Shown: positions 55,592-64,000 of the stretch, piece after piece | How positions within the stretch are numbered: position 1 is the first letter of the stretch | Layout of the letters: every line of letters starts with the position of its first letter | Assembly (NCBI RefSeq): GCF_000308475.2 | Contig: NZ_BAFT02000061.1 | Span: forward strand, 1-64,000 | Direction of reading: 5' to 3' | DNA length: 64,000 nucleotides | Source: Nocardia brasiliensis NBRC 14402 | GTDB taxonomy: Bacteria > Actinomycetota > Actinomycetes > Mycobacteriales > Mycobacteriaceae | Translations under genes and position numbers: made by a program | The notes under the pieces: generated by a model | The model's input: the letters and a program-made list of their open reading frames with translations, nothing else | Databases searched by the model: none | Told to the model about the DNA's origin: nothing

Positions 55592-56419
55592 CTACATTTT
55601 CGCGTAGCGGGCCATGACGAAGCTGTACAGGCCGTAGGTGATGATGCCGAGACCGGCGACGATGAGCAGGACCATGCCGAAGGGCTGGGCGCCGAGGATT
55701 TTCAGGGCGCCGTCCAACCCCGCGGCCTTCTCGGGCTCGGACTTGGTGGCGGCCAGTATGACCAGCAGGCCGACAGCGCCGACGGCCAGGCCTTTGGCGA
55801 GGTAGCCGGCCATGCCGAGACGCCGGACCAGCTTGCTCGGCGCGCCCTGCAAATCGTCGACGAACTTCTGGGTGACGCCCTTGTACACGTGGTAGCCGCC
55901 GACCCCGATGATGATCAGCCCGGCCACCACCAGGGCGATGGCGCCCGCGGTGTGCTGCATGACGCGCGCCGCGAGCCCGGCGCTCTCGCCGCTGCTGGAC
56001 TTGCCGCTGCCGCGGGCGAAACCGAAGGCGGAGACGGCGAAGACGAAGTAGATCACCGCGAGCGACAGGGCCTTCACCCGGCGCAACGCCTCGGACTTCT
56101 TGCTGTCCTTGTCCGGCTTGGACGCGCTGCCCAGTACCGCTTCGACCAGCCGCCACAGCGCCAGGATCAGGAAGGCCACCGCGCCGACCCACAGCACGAG
56201 CGGGCCGCCCGGCTCCGCCGCCATCTCCTTCATCGCCCCGGATTGGTCGGCGGCGCCACCCGAACCGCCGAGCGCGATGCGGATGGCGATGTAGCCGATG
56301 ATCAGGTGCACGATGCCCGTCATGACGAACCCCGCCCGGGCGAAGCGCTCGAAGACGCGGTGCTGGGCGATCCGTTCCGCTTTGCTGGTCGCCTTGGTCT
56401 GAGTCATGCTGGCACTCAT
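55592..56419 (-). CDS. DUF1206 membrane protein
   Basis: 275 residues with six hydrophobic segments arranged as three repeats of two helices, the layout of DUF1206. Each repeat starts with an arginine-gly-tyr/phe motif, for example FARAGFVMTGIVHLIIGY and LGMAGYLAKGLAVGAVG. An in-frame ATG at 56407 is an alternative start; neither has a strong ribosome site. Common in actinobacteria, function unknown. Confidence 0.85.
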   Translation of the reverse strand: MSASMTQTKATSKAERIAQHRVFERFARAGFVMTGIVHLIIGYIAIRIALGGSGGAADQSGAMKEMAAEPGGPLVLWVGAVAFLILALWRLVEAVLGSASKPDKDSKKSEALRRVKALSLAVIYFVFAVSAFGFARGSGKSSSGESAGLAARVMQHTAGAIALVVAGLIIIGVGGYHVYKGVTQKFVDDLQGAPSKLVRRLGMAGYLAKGLAVGAVGLLVILAATKSEPEKAAGLDGALKILGAQPFGMVLLIVAGLGIITYGLYSFVMARYAKM

Positions 56420-56529
56420 CTCATTTCGATCGAACCGAACGTCGGGGCAAATACCCGGTCCGGCCCGCTCGAAACGGGGTGTCGCAAATATCCAAGACGG
56501 GCGCCCGGCGGTGGCGCAGAATTTGCCGC

Positions 56530-57090
56530 ATGGCTGAACCGACGCTTTCTCCCGCCGACCGTTATCGTGCGCTCGCGCAGACTTTCACCCGCAAGGTCGA
56601 AGCCGTCCCGGCGGCCGACTGGGATGCCGGTTCCCCGTGCGCCGAGTGGACCGCGCGCGATGTCCTCCGGCATGTCATCGACAGCGAACGCGATATCGTA
56701 CAAATGGTCGGACTCGAGCTGCCGCCCGCGCCGTCCGTCGACGACGATCCGGCCGCGGCCTGGGCCGCGACCCGCGCCGCCGTACAGGACATTCTCGACG
56801 ATCCCGCGCGGGCCACCCGGGAATACGACGGCCACTTCGGCCGCACGAACCTCGCCGCGACGATCGAGCGCTTCTACTGTTTCGACCTGGTCGTGCACGG
56901 CTGGGACATCGCCCGCGCCACGGGCACCGACGCCACCATCTCCGCCGCGGATCTCGAATGGGTCGAGGGCGTGGCGCGCTCGCTCGGCGATTCGCTGCGC
57001 ATGCCCGGAGTTTGCGGGCCCGCCCTCGACGCTCCCGCCGACGCCGACGAGCAGACCCGTGTCCTCGCTTTTCTCGGTCGCGCGCACTGA
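56530..57090 (+). CDS. TIGR03086/maleylpyruvate-isomerase-like DinB-fold protein
   Basis: 186 residues. Four-helix DinB-like fold with PCAEWTARDVLRHVIDSE and the FYCFDLVVHGWDIARATG segment; three histidines in these blocks would bind a metal, as in mycothiol-dependent enzymes. The family includes mycothiol S-transferases and maleylpyruvate isomerase; the substrate here is unknown. Its TGA lies directly against the last codon of the convergent NRPS gene, with no intergenic space. Confidence 0.8.
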   Translation: MAEPTLSPADRYRALAQTFTRKVEAVPAADWDAGSPCAEWTARDVLRHVIDSERDIVQMVGLELPPAPSVDDDPAAAWAATRAAVQDILDDPARATREYDGHFGRTNLAATIERFYCFDLVVHGWDIARATGTDATISAADLEWVEGVARSLGDSLRMPGVCGPALDAPADADEQTRVLAFLGRAH

Positions 57091-60000
57091 TCACAACAGC
57101 TCGTCGAGCATCCGGCCCACGCGGTGCATGTTCTCGGGCCGGTCGAAGTCGCCGTGTGCGCAGTCCACCTCGCGCACCTCGATCCGGCCGCTGACATGCG
57201 GCCGCCAGGCTCGCTCGAACTCGGTCGCCGCGTCCGCCGTGCGATTTCCCGCCTCGTCGATCGCGGCGGCGAACACGGTCAGGTCGCCGTCGAAGCACGG
57301 CGAGGTGAAGCCGTCCAGCAGGGTGCTGTTGTTGATCAGCACCTTGGTCGCCTGCGCTACCAGCCGCTGGATCACCGGGGATTCGAGTTGCTCGCCGAAA
57401 CGGTCGGCCGCCCACTCACGGATGCCCGCCATGGCTTGCTCCTCCGAGATATCGGGGTCGTCGTCCGAGGCCACCGGCGGCTTGCTGTCCATGATGCCGA
57501 GGAACCCGACTTCGCTTCCCCGCCTGGTGAGTTCGCAGGCCAGCGCGTGCGCGACGATGCCGCCGTAGGACCAGCCGAGCAGATAGTAGGGGCCCTCGTG
57601 CTGCAGGGCGAGGATCTGGTCGATGTAGTCGGCCACCATCGCCTCGAACGATTCGGCGACCGGCCCGCCGTCGAGCCCACGGGACTGGATGGCGTACACC
57701 GGGCGGTCGGGCAGGTGCCCGCCGAGTTGCTGGTAGAACCAGCCGAGACCGCCGCCCGGGTGCAGGCACCACAGTGGCTGCTGCCCGCCGGAACTCTTCA
57801 GCAGCAGCACCGGATCGAAATCCGTACCGGCCGAGGCGCCTTCGTCGAGCCGCGGCACCAGCTGGGCGACGGTCGGCGCGTCGAAGACCACCCGCACCGG
57901 CACCTCCACGCCAAGCGTCGCGCGAATCCTGCTGGTGAGCCGCGTCGCCAGCAGCGAGTGACCGCCCAGCGCGAAGAAGTCGTCGTCGATACCCACCCGT
58001 CCGACGCCGAGGATCTCGGCGAACAGCTCGGCCACGGTCTGCTCGCGCTCGGTGCGCGGGGCCCGGTAATCGCTGGCGGACAACAGTTCCGGATCCGGCA
58101 GCGCGCCGCGGTCGAGTTTGCCGTTCGCGGTCAACGGGAGCGCGTCGAGCACCAGCACGCCGGCGGGCACCATGAATTCCGGCAACCGGTCCGCCGCCCA
58201 GCGGCGCACCGCCGCGGCCAGCAGGCCCGCCTGCGGGTTGTTCGCACAGGCCGCGGAGTTCGCCGGGCTCTCGTACACGCCCGCCAACGGCCGCCCGCCC
58301 CGAGTCTCGGCGTCGAGGAACACCGCGTCCATGTGTCCCGGGGTGGCCGACCAGGTCACGGCGGTGGTGTAGCCCAGCGCGGTGCCCAGCACGTGCAGTT
58401 CCTCCGGCAGCAGGCCGGTGTCGGGTCGCGCGGCCCGGTCGAGCGTTCCTTCGAAACCCACTGCCGTCGAAACCGATTCCGGCTCATCCGGCACGGACTG
58501 CCCACCGCGGATCAGTTCCGCCGCGGCGACCTCGCCGATCAGCCCGGCGTGCGGAATCCCGGTGATCCGCAGGCCGTCCGAATGACCGTTCCGCAGCAGG
58601 GCGCACAGCCAGTCGTGGTCGCGGTACCCGGCTTTCGGCAGATCCGCCACCGAAAGCGGTTGCGCCGGAGCCTTCCACAGCACCACGTCGTAGCGGTAAC
58701 GGTTCAGTTCGTTGACCGAATGCCCGCGCTTGAGCTCGATATCGACGGCGTCGAAACCACATTCGCGCCCGAGCGCCGTGAAGTACTCCGGCGCGAGCAG
58801 CAGCTCCTGTTCGGCGGCGATATCGCGGCGCACCCGATCGCGCACCGCCGCAGCGTCAGCGCCGCCATGGCGAACGAGCTGCACCGCGGTCGTGAATTCC
58901 GTCAGCAACGCGAAGTTGCGCACGTCGCCGACGAATATCGCACCACCCGGGGCGAGCACTCGCAGCACCTGTTCGAGGACCTTGCTGAGGTAGGCCTGGC
59001 TCGGGAAGTACTGGACGACAGAGTTCAACACCACGGTGTCGAAATGACATTCGGGCAGCCCGGCCGGATCGTCGGCCGGACGGGCGCTCAGGAAGACATT
59101 GGCCGCCCACCCGGCATCGACGCGGGCCAACTGCCCGCGCAGCTTCCCGATCGTCTCCGCCGACAGGTCCGTGGCCCAGTACTCGGCGCACTCCGGGGCC
59201 AACTGCGACATCAACAGACCCGACCCCACACCGATCTCCAGCACCCGACGCGGACCCAATTCCCGAATCCGATCCACCGTCGCCGCCCGCCACTCCCGCA
59301 TCTGCGCCAACGGAATCGGCGCACCGGTGTAGCTGCTGTTCCAGCCACCGAAGTCTGACGCCAGTTCGTCCGCGCGGGCGGGCTCGTCGCCGGGTTCCGC
59401 CACCGCTTCCGCGCCGCCGGTCACCCCGGAATACAGGTCGTCGTAGACCCGGCGCCACTGCCCGACCAGTTCGTCCTCGCCGACCACCGGTCCGGCCTTG
59501 TCCGCGACCACGTAGCCCACCAGCTGTTTCCCGCCGGTGCCGGTCTCGCGGGCCAGGACCACCGCCTGCGCCACCGAGGGATGTTGCGCGAGCACGGTTT
59601 CCACCTCCCCCGGTTCGACGCGGAAGCCGCGGATCTTGACTTGATCGTCGGCGCGGCCGGCGAACTCCAGTACCCCGGCGGCGGTCCACCGCACCACGTC
59701 CCCCGTGCGATAGAGCCGCCCATCGGCCGGATCGAACGGGTCGGCCACGAACCGCGCCGCGGTCAGACCCGAACGGCCGAGATAGCCGCGGGCCAATTGC
59801 GCACCGGCGACGTACAACTCACCGGCCACCCCCACCGGCACCGGCGACAACCACGAATCCAGCACGTATACCCGGGTATTGGCGACCGGGGCGCCGATCG
59901 GCACCGTCGCGCCGGACACCGCGCCGGGCACGACGTAGGACGTCACGTCCACGGTCGCCTCGGTCGGACCGTACAGGTTATCGATACGGGAGATGCCGCA

Positions 60001-63000
60001 GTTGCTCCGCAACGCCTCGACGAGTCCGGTGGAAAGACTGTCGGCACCGGTGTTCACCTGCCGCAGACTCTGGAAGGCATTGTCCGGCAGCGACTCCGCG
60101 TATTCGGCCAACGCCGACAGCAACGGCGGCGTCGCGAACATCTTCGTCACCGCACGCGTCTGGATCAGTCGCGTGAGCTCGGCCGGATCCGAGCGCTGCG
60201 CACTCGCCACCACGAGGGCCGCACCCCCGCACAGCGCAGGCCAGATCTCGTACGTCGACGCGTCGAACGCGATCGAGGAATGCGCCAGCACCCGATCGGC
60301 GGGGCCCGTCGACCACGCCTGCGCCACCAGGTTCACCACGTTCCGATGCGTGATGCCGACGCCTTTCGGCACACCGGTCGAGCCGGAGGTATAGATGACA
60401 TACGCCAGGTTCTGTGGGCGCGGTGGCGCGAACCGGTCCGTGTGCTCGGCCCCGGACGCGGTGCTTGAATCGAGTTCCACCCGCGGCGTTGTCGTCTGCG
60501 GCAGCACCGCGGCGGTGGCGGCGTCGGTCAGCACGACCACGGGTTCCGCGTCGGCGAGGATGAACGCCAACCGATCCGCGGGGTAACCCGGATCGATCGG
60601 CAGGTACCCGCCCCCGGCCTGCACCACCGCCAGCAGCGCGACGATCAGGTCCGCGGAGCGCGGCAGCGCCACCGCGACGACGCTGTCCGGCCCCACACCG
60701 TACGAAGCCAGCACGCGCGCAAGCTTTTTCGCGCGAACGTCGAGTTCGCGGTACGACAGCTCGGTACCCGCGGCGATGACGGCGACGGCGTCCGGTGTCG
60801 CCGCGACCCGGCGGCGGAACAGTTCAGCCAGGGTCAGGTCCGGCTCGAGCGCGACCGCGGTGTCGTTCCACGCGTGCACGACCAGGCCGCGTTCCTCCTC
60901 GCCGAGCACGTCGATCGAGCCGACCGGTGCACCCGGATTCGCCACCACCTGCCGCAGGACCCGGACGAATCGCGTCGCGATCGCCTCGACCGTGGCGTGG
61001 TCGAACAGGTCGGTGGCGTACTCGATGAACGCGCCCCACGGCTGGCCGGCCGGGGTGTCGGCGATGTTGAAGAACAGGTCGAACCGCGCTGTCGCGGTGG
61101 ACGCGTGGTAGGGCTCGAACTCGACTCCGGCGAACTCCAGCGTGGGCAGAGCGTTGTTCTGGAACGCCAGCGACACCTGGAACAGCGGATGCTGCGCCGC
61201 CGAGCGCACCGGGTTGAGCATTTCCACCAGCAGTTCGAACGGCGCGTCCTGATTCTCGTACGCGGCAAGCGCTTTCGCCCGGATCGCGGCGACGAGTTCG
61301 GTGAACGAGGCCGCCGGCGCGACCCGTGCACGCAGCACCCAGGTGTTGACGAAAAATCCGATCAGGTCGGCCAGGGCCGCGTCGGTCCGGCCCGCGATCG
61401 GCGCACCGATCGGAATATCCTCGCCCGCACCGAGTTCGAACAGCAGCACGGCCAGCGCCGACTGCAACACCATGGACACCGTCGCGCCCGCACGCGCGGC
61501 AAGGCGCTGCACACCCGACCGGATCTCGGTGTCGATCTCGAAGACGACCATATCGCCGCGGTAGCTCGCGACCCGCGGCCGCGGCCGGTCGGTGGGCAGT
61601 CGCAACTGTTCGGGCAGCCCGTCGAGTTCGGCCCGCCAGTAGTCGAACTGCCGCGCCAGTGCGCTGTCCGGATCGGTCGGCGCACCGAGCAGGTCCTGCT
61701 GCCACAGCGTGTAATCCACGTACTGCACCGGCAACGGCGCCCAGCCGGGCACCCGATCGTCCACCCTGGCCGTGTAGGCGGTGGCCAGGTCGCGCAGCAG
61801 CGGCGTCATCGACCAGCCGTCACCGGCGATGTGATGGATCAGCAGCACTAGCACGTATTCGCCCGGCCCCGAACGCAATACCGTGACCCGGATGGGGATC
61901 TGCGTCGACAGGTCGAACCCGAAGCGCACCGCCGCGGTCACCGCCGCGTCCAGCTCGTCCGGGGGCGCTTCGGTCACCTGCACCGGCACCTCGACGTCGG
62001 CGGCGGCCAGCACCCGCTGGCCGGGCACCCCGTCGGTCTCGACGAAGACCGTGCGCAGCGTCTCGTGCCTGGCCACGACGTCGCCGATCGCGGCGGTGAG
62101 CGCGGCGACGTCCACACCACGCAACCGGACGGCCAGCGGAATGTTGTAGGTGGCGGACGGGCCTTCCAGGCGATGGATGAACCACAGCCGCCGCTGCGCG
62201 AACGACAGCGGCACCACGTCCGGCCGGCGGCCCGCCGTCAACGCCGGCCGGACGCGGGCCGCCGGATCGAGCCGCTGCGCCAGTCGCGCCACGGTCGGCG
62301 CGTCGAAGACCGCCCGGATCGGCACCTCCACACCGAGTTCCACCCGGATCCGGCTGATCAGGCGGGTGGCGAGCAACGAGTGACCGCCCAACTCGAAGAA
62401 GTTGTCGTCCAGGCCGATCCGGTCGCGCCCGAGCACTTCGCCGAACAGTGCGCTCAGCACGCGTTCGCGCTCGGTGCCCGGAGCCCGATACGGCACGGTG
62501 GACCACAGTTCCGGGACCGGCAGTGCGGCTCGGTCCAGTTTGCCGTTGGCGGTCAACGGCATCCGTTCGAGCACCAGCACCGCCGCGGGCACCATGTATT
62601 CGGGCAGGCGGCCCGCCACGAATTCGCGCAGCTGCGCGCCATCGAGCCGATCCGCCGGGTCGGCGGCGACCGCGTACCCGATCAGCTGCTTACCGCCGAC
62701 TCCGGTGTCCCGCGCGATCACCACCGCGTGCGACACCGAAGGATGCTGCGCCAGCGCGGTTTCCACCTCGCCCGGCTCGATCCGGAAGCCACGGACCTTC
62801 ACCTGATCGTCGACCCGGCCGACGTACTCCAGTTCTCCGGTGCTGTTCCAGCGCACCACGTCCCCGGTGCGGTACAGCCGACCGCCCGCCGGATCGAACG
62901 GATCCGCGACGAACTGTGCGGCGGTCGCGCCGGGCCTGCCGTGATAGCCGCGGCCGAGTTGGCCGCCTGCCAGATACAGCTCTCCGGTCACCCCGATCGG

Positions 63001-64000
63001 CACCGGCCGCAACCACGGATCGAGCACGAAGGCACGCATATTGGCCAGTGCGGCACCGATCGGCACCACGGCGTCCACACCGCCGTCCGCGCTCTCGAAG
63101 CCGCGACAGGTCGCGAAGGTCGTCGTCTCGGTCGGCCCGTAGCCGTTCACGACCCGGGTCTCGGGGCATACGCGCAGGGCGCGGGCGAGCACGCGGGCCG
63201 GCAGTTCTTCGCCGCCCGCCCACACCTGCCGGAGCGCACCGAGTGCCGCGGGGCAGTGATCGATGAACAGCTCGAACAACCGCGTGGTGATGAAGGCCGC
63301 GGTCACCCCGTGCGCCGATATCATCCGGCCCAGCGCCGCGATATCGGTGCGCTCCGGCGGCGCGACGACCACCCGGCCGCCGCCGAGCAGCGGCACCCAG
63401 ATCTCGTACGTCGACGCATCGAAGGCGATCGAGGAATGCAGCAGGACGGCCTCGTGCGCACCGCCCTGCCACACGGGTTGGGCGGCGAAGGACAGTACGT
63501 TGCGATGGGTGATGGCAACGCCTTTGGGCACGCCGGTCGAGCCGGACGTGTAGATCACATAGGCCAGATTGTCCGGCCGCACCGTGGTGGGCAGGTCGCT
63601 GTCGTCGAGTTGCTGCCCGGTATCCAGCGTGTCGAGGTAGAGGCGGGGAGTTTCGCTGTGCGGCAGGGCCGCCGCGGCCGCGTGGTCGGTGACGAGCACC
63701 GTCGGCCCGGCATCGGAGAGGATGAACGCCAGCCGATCCGAGGGGTACGCCGGATCGATCGGCAGGTATCCGCCACCGGCTTTCAGCACCGCCAGCAACG
63801 TGACGAGCAGTTCGGCCGACCGGGGCAACGCTACCGCCACAACGCCATCGGGACACACTCCCGTCGAAACCAGGACGCGGGCAAGGCGTTCCGACCGCAG
63901 ATCGAGATCTCGATAGCTCAGCTCGGTATCCGCACAGACGATCGCGACCGCGTCCGGAGTCGCGGCCACCCGGGCCCGGAACTGGTCCGCGATCGTGCCC
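57091..64000 (-). CDS. Non-ribosomal peptide synthetase, terminal modules with thioesterase; 5' end beyond the window
   Basis: Open to the right edge (upstream codons still encode [15 protein letters not shown] of an A domain), so the start is outside. Visible order: A (edge to about 62500), T (Ser at 62379-62377), C (62230-60900, HHIAGDG), A (60830-58080) with an N-methyltransferase (about 59350-58650, motif EIGVGSG) between A8 and A9, T (about 58050-57880, LGGHSLL), thioesterase (57800-57091, GWSYGG). About 2300 residues. Pocket residues read by alignment: DAYFWGGTFK for the first A domain, close to valine codes, and DAYFNGLVDK for the second, which I cannot assign. The last residue should be N-methylated, then the TE cyclises or hydrolyses the chain. 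Confidence 0.94.
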   Translation of the reverse strand, partial: GTIADQFRARVAATPDAVAIVCADTELSYRDLDLRSERLARVLVSTGVCPDGVVAVALPRSAELLVTLLAVLKAGGGYLPIDPAYPSDRLAFILSDAGPTVLVTDHAAAAALPHSETPRLYLDTLDTGQQLDDSDLPTTVRPDNLAYVIYTSGSTGVPKGVAITHRNVLSFAAQPVWQGGAHEAVLLHSSIAFDASTYEIWVPLLGGGRVVVAPPERTDIAALGRMISAHGVTAAFITTRLFELFIDHCPAALGALRQVWAGGEELPARVLARALRVCPETRVVNGYGPTETTTFATCRGFESADGGVDAVVPIGAALANMRAFVLDPWLRPVPIGVTGELYLAGGQLGRGYHGRPGATAAQFVADPFDPAGGRLYRTGDVVRWNSTGELEYVGRVDDQVKVRGFRIEPGEVETALAQHPSVSHAVVIARDTGVGGKQLIGYAVAADPADRLDGAQLREFVAGRLPEYMVPAAVLVLERMPLTANGKLDRAALPVPELWSTVPYRAPGTERERVLSALFGEVLGRDRIGLDDNFFELGGHSLLATRLISRIRVELGVEVPIRAVFDAPTVARLAQRLDPAARVRPALTAGRRPDVVPLSFAQRRLWFIHRLEGPSATYNIPLAVRLRGVDVAALTAAIGDVVARHETLRTVFVETDGVPGQRVLAAADVEVPVQVTEAPPDELDAAVTAAVRFGFDLSTQIPIRVTVLRSGPGEYVLVLLIHHIAGDGWSMTPLLRDLATAYTARVDDRVPGWAPLPVQYVDYTLWQQDLLGAPTDPDSALARQFDYWRAELDGLPEQLRLPTDRPRPRVASYRGDMVVFEIDTEIRSGVQRLAARAGATVSMVLQSALAVLLFELGAGEDIPIGAPIAGRTDAALADLIGFFVNTWVLRARVAPAASFTELVAAIRAKALAAYENQDAPFELLVEMLNPVRSAAQHPLFQVSLAFQNNALPTLEFAGVEFEPYHASTATARFDLFFNIADTPAGQPWGAFIEYATDLFDHATVEAIATRFVRVLRQVVANPGAPVGSIDVLGEEERGLVVHAWNDTAVALEPDLTLAELFRRRVAATPDAVAVIAAGTELSYRELDVRAKKLARVLASYGVGPDSVVAVALPRSADLIVALLAVVQAGGGYLPIDPGYPADRLAFILADAEPVVVLTDAATAAVLPQTTTPRVELDSSTASGAEHTDRFAPPRPQNLAYVIYTSGSTGVPKGVGITHRNVVNLVAQAWSTGPADRVLAHSSIAFDASTYEIWPALCGGAALVVASAQRSDPAELTRLIQTRAVTKMFATPPLLSALAEYAESLPDNAFQSLRQVNTGADSLSTGLVEALRSNCGISRIDNLYGPTEATVDVTSYVVPGAVSGATVPIGAPVANTRVYVLDSWLSPVPVGVAGELYVAGAQLARGYLGRSGLTAARFVADPFDPADGRLYRTGDVVRWTAAGVLEFAGRADDQVKIRGFRVEPGEVETVLAQHPSVAQAVVLARETGTGGKQLVGYVVADKAGPVVGEDELVGQWRRVYDDLYSGVTGGAEAVAEPGDEPARADELASDFGGWNSSYTGAPIPLAQMREWRAATVDRIRELGPRRVLEIGVGSGLLMSQLAPECAEYWATDLSAETIGKLRGQLARVDAGWAANVFLSARPADDPAGLPECHFDTVVLNSVVQYFPSQAYLSKVLEQVLRVLAPGGAIFVGDVRNFALLTEFTTAVQLVRHGGADAAAVRDRVRRDIAAEQELLLAPEYFTALGRECGFDAVDIELKRGHSVNELNRYRYDVVLWKAPAQPLSVADLPKAGYRDHDWLCALLRNGHSDGLRITGIPHAGLIGEVAAAELIRGGQSVPDEPESVSTAVGFEGTLDRAARPDTGLLPEELHVLGTALGYTTAVTWSATPGHMDAVFLDAETRGGRPLAGVYESPANSAACANNPQAGLLAAAVRRWAADRLPEFMVPAGVLVLDALPLTANGKLDRGALPDPELLSASDYRAPRTEREQTVAELFAEILGVGRVGIDDDFFALGGHSLLATRLTSRIRATLGVEVPVRVVFDAPTVAQLVPRLDEGASAGTDFDPVLLLKSSGGQQPLWCLHPGGGLGWFYQQLGGHLPDRPVYAIQSRGLDGGPVAESFEAMVADYIDQILALQHEGPYYLLGWSYGGIVAHALACELTRRGSEVGFLGIMDSKPPVASDDDPDISEEQAMAGIREWAADRFGEQLESPVIQRLVAQATKVLINNSTLLDGFTSPCFDGDLTVFAAAIDEAGNRTADAATEFERAWRPHVSGRIEVREVDCAHGDFDRPENMHRVGRMLDELL

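Overview
This is high-GC actinomycete DNA, most likely Nocardia or a close relative. Nearly every gene has strong third-position GC, GTG starts are common and neighbouring genes often overlap in ATGA or GTGA junctions. F420-dependent enzymes, a DUF1206 protein and a mycothiol-type DinB-fold protein also fit. The genus is an inference from gene content. I see no rRNA, tRNA, CRISPR array or insertion sequence.

The centre (about 12.3-42.3 kb) is a complete biosynthetic locus for a pyrrolobenzodiazepine (PBD), the DNA-alkylating family of anthramycin, sibiromycin and tomaymycin. A leftward chain of 11 tightly coupled genes (27008 down to 12366) encodes three hydropyrrole enzymes plus a PhzF-like isomerase (L-DOPA 2,3-dioxygenase, L-tyrosine 3-hydroxylase, F420-dependent reductase, isomerase). 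It also encodes a kynurenine-to-3-hydroxy-4-methylanthranilate branch (tryptophan dioxygenase, formamidase, kynurenine 3-monooxygenase, methyltransferase, kynureninase) and the two-protein NRPS (A-T, then C-A-T-reductase) that joins the two halves and releases an aldehyde. A rightward operon (29949-39927) adds an FAD oxidoreductase, the gamma-glutamyltransferase-like C-C lyase, a C-methyltransferase, and a P450, alcohol dehydrogenase, aldehyde dehydrogenase and AsnB amidotransferase set. That set is the expected route to an anthramycin-type acrylamide side chain. Between the two arms lie an MFS exporter, a two-domain VOC protein and a MarR regulator. A short UvrA-like ATPase, the expected self-resistance protein, closes the locus. 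The marR/VOC promoter and the uvrA-like promoter share a conserved operator.

Left flank (1-12.3 kb): a large NRPS gene, cut by the window edge, starts with an N-methylating serine module and contains a C-T unit with no adenylation domain. It is followed by a divergent flavin amine oxidase and an OmpR-type response regulator.

Right flank (42.4-57 kb) is mostly ordinary metabolism and transport: a short-chain fatty acid transporter, membrane proteins, an F420-type oxidoreductase, DoxX, a DODA-type dioxygenase with its MarR and paired palindromes, an aldo/keto reductase, a CPBP protease-like protein, a TauD-type dioxygenase, a four-gene glycine-betaine-type ABC transporter, DUF1206 and a TIGR03086 protein. 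At 57.1-64 kb the 3' part of a second NRPS gene begins (A-T-C-A(MT)-T-TE). Neither flanking NRPS is needed for the PBD; they probably make other peptides.
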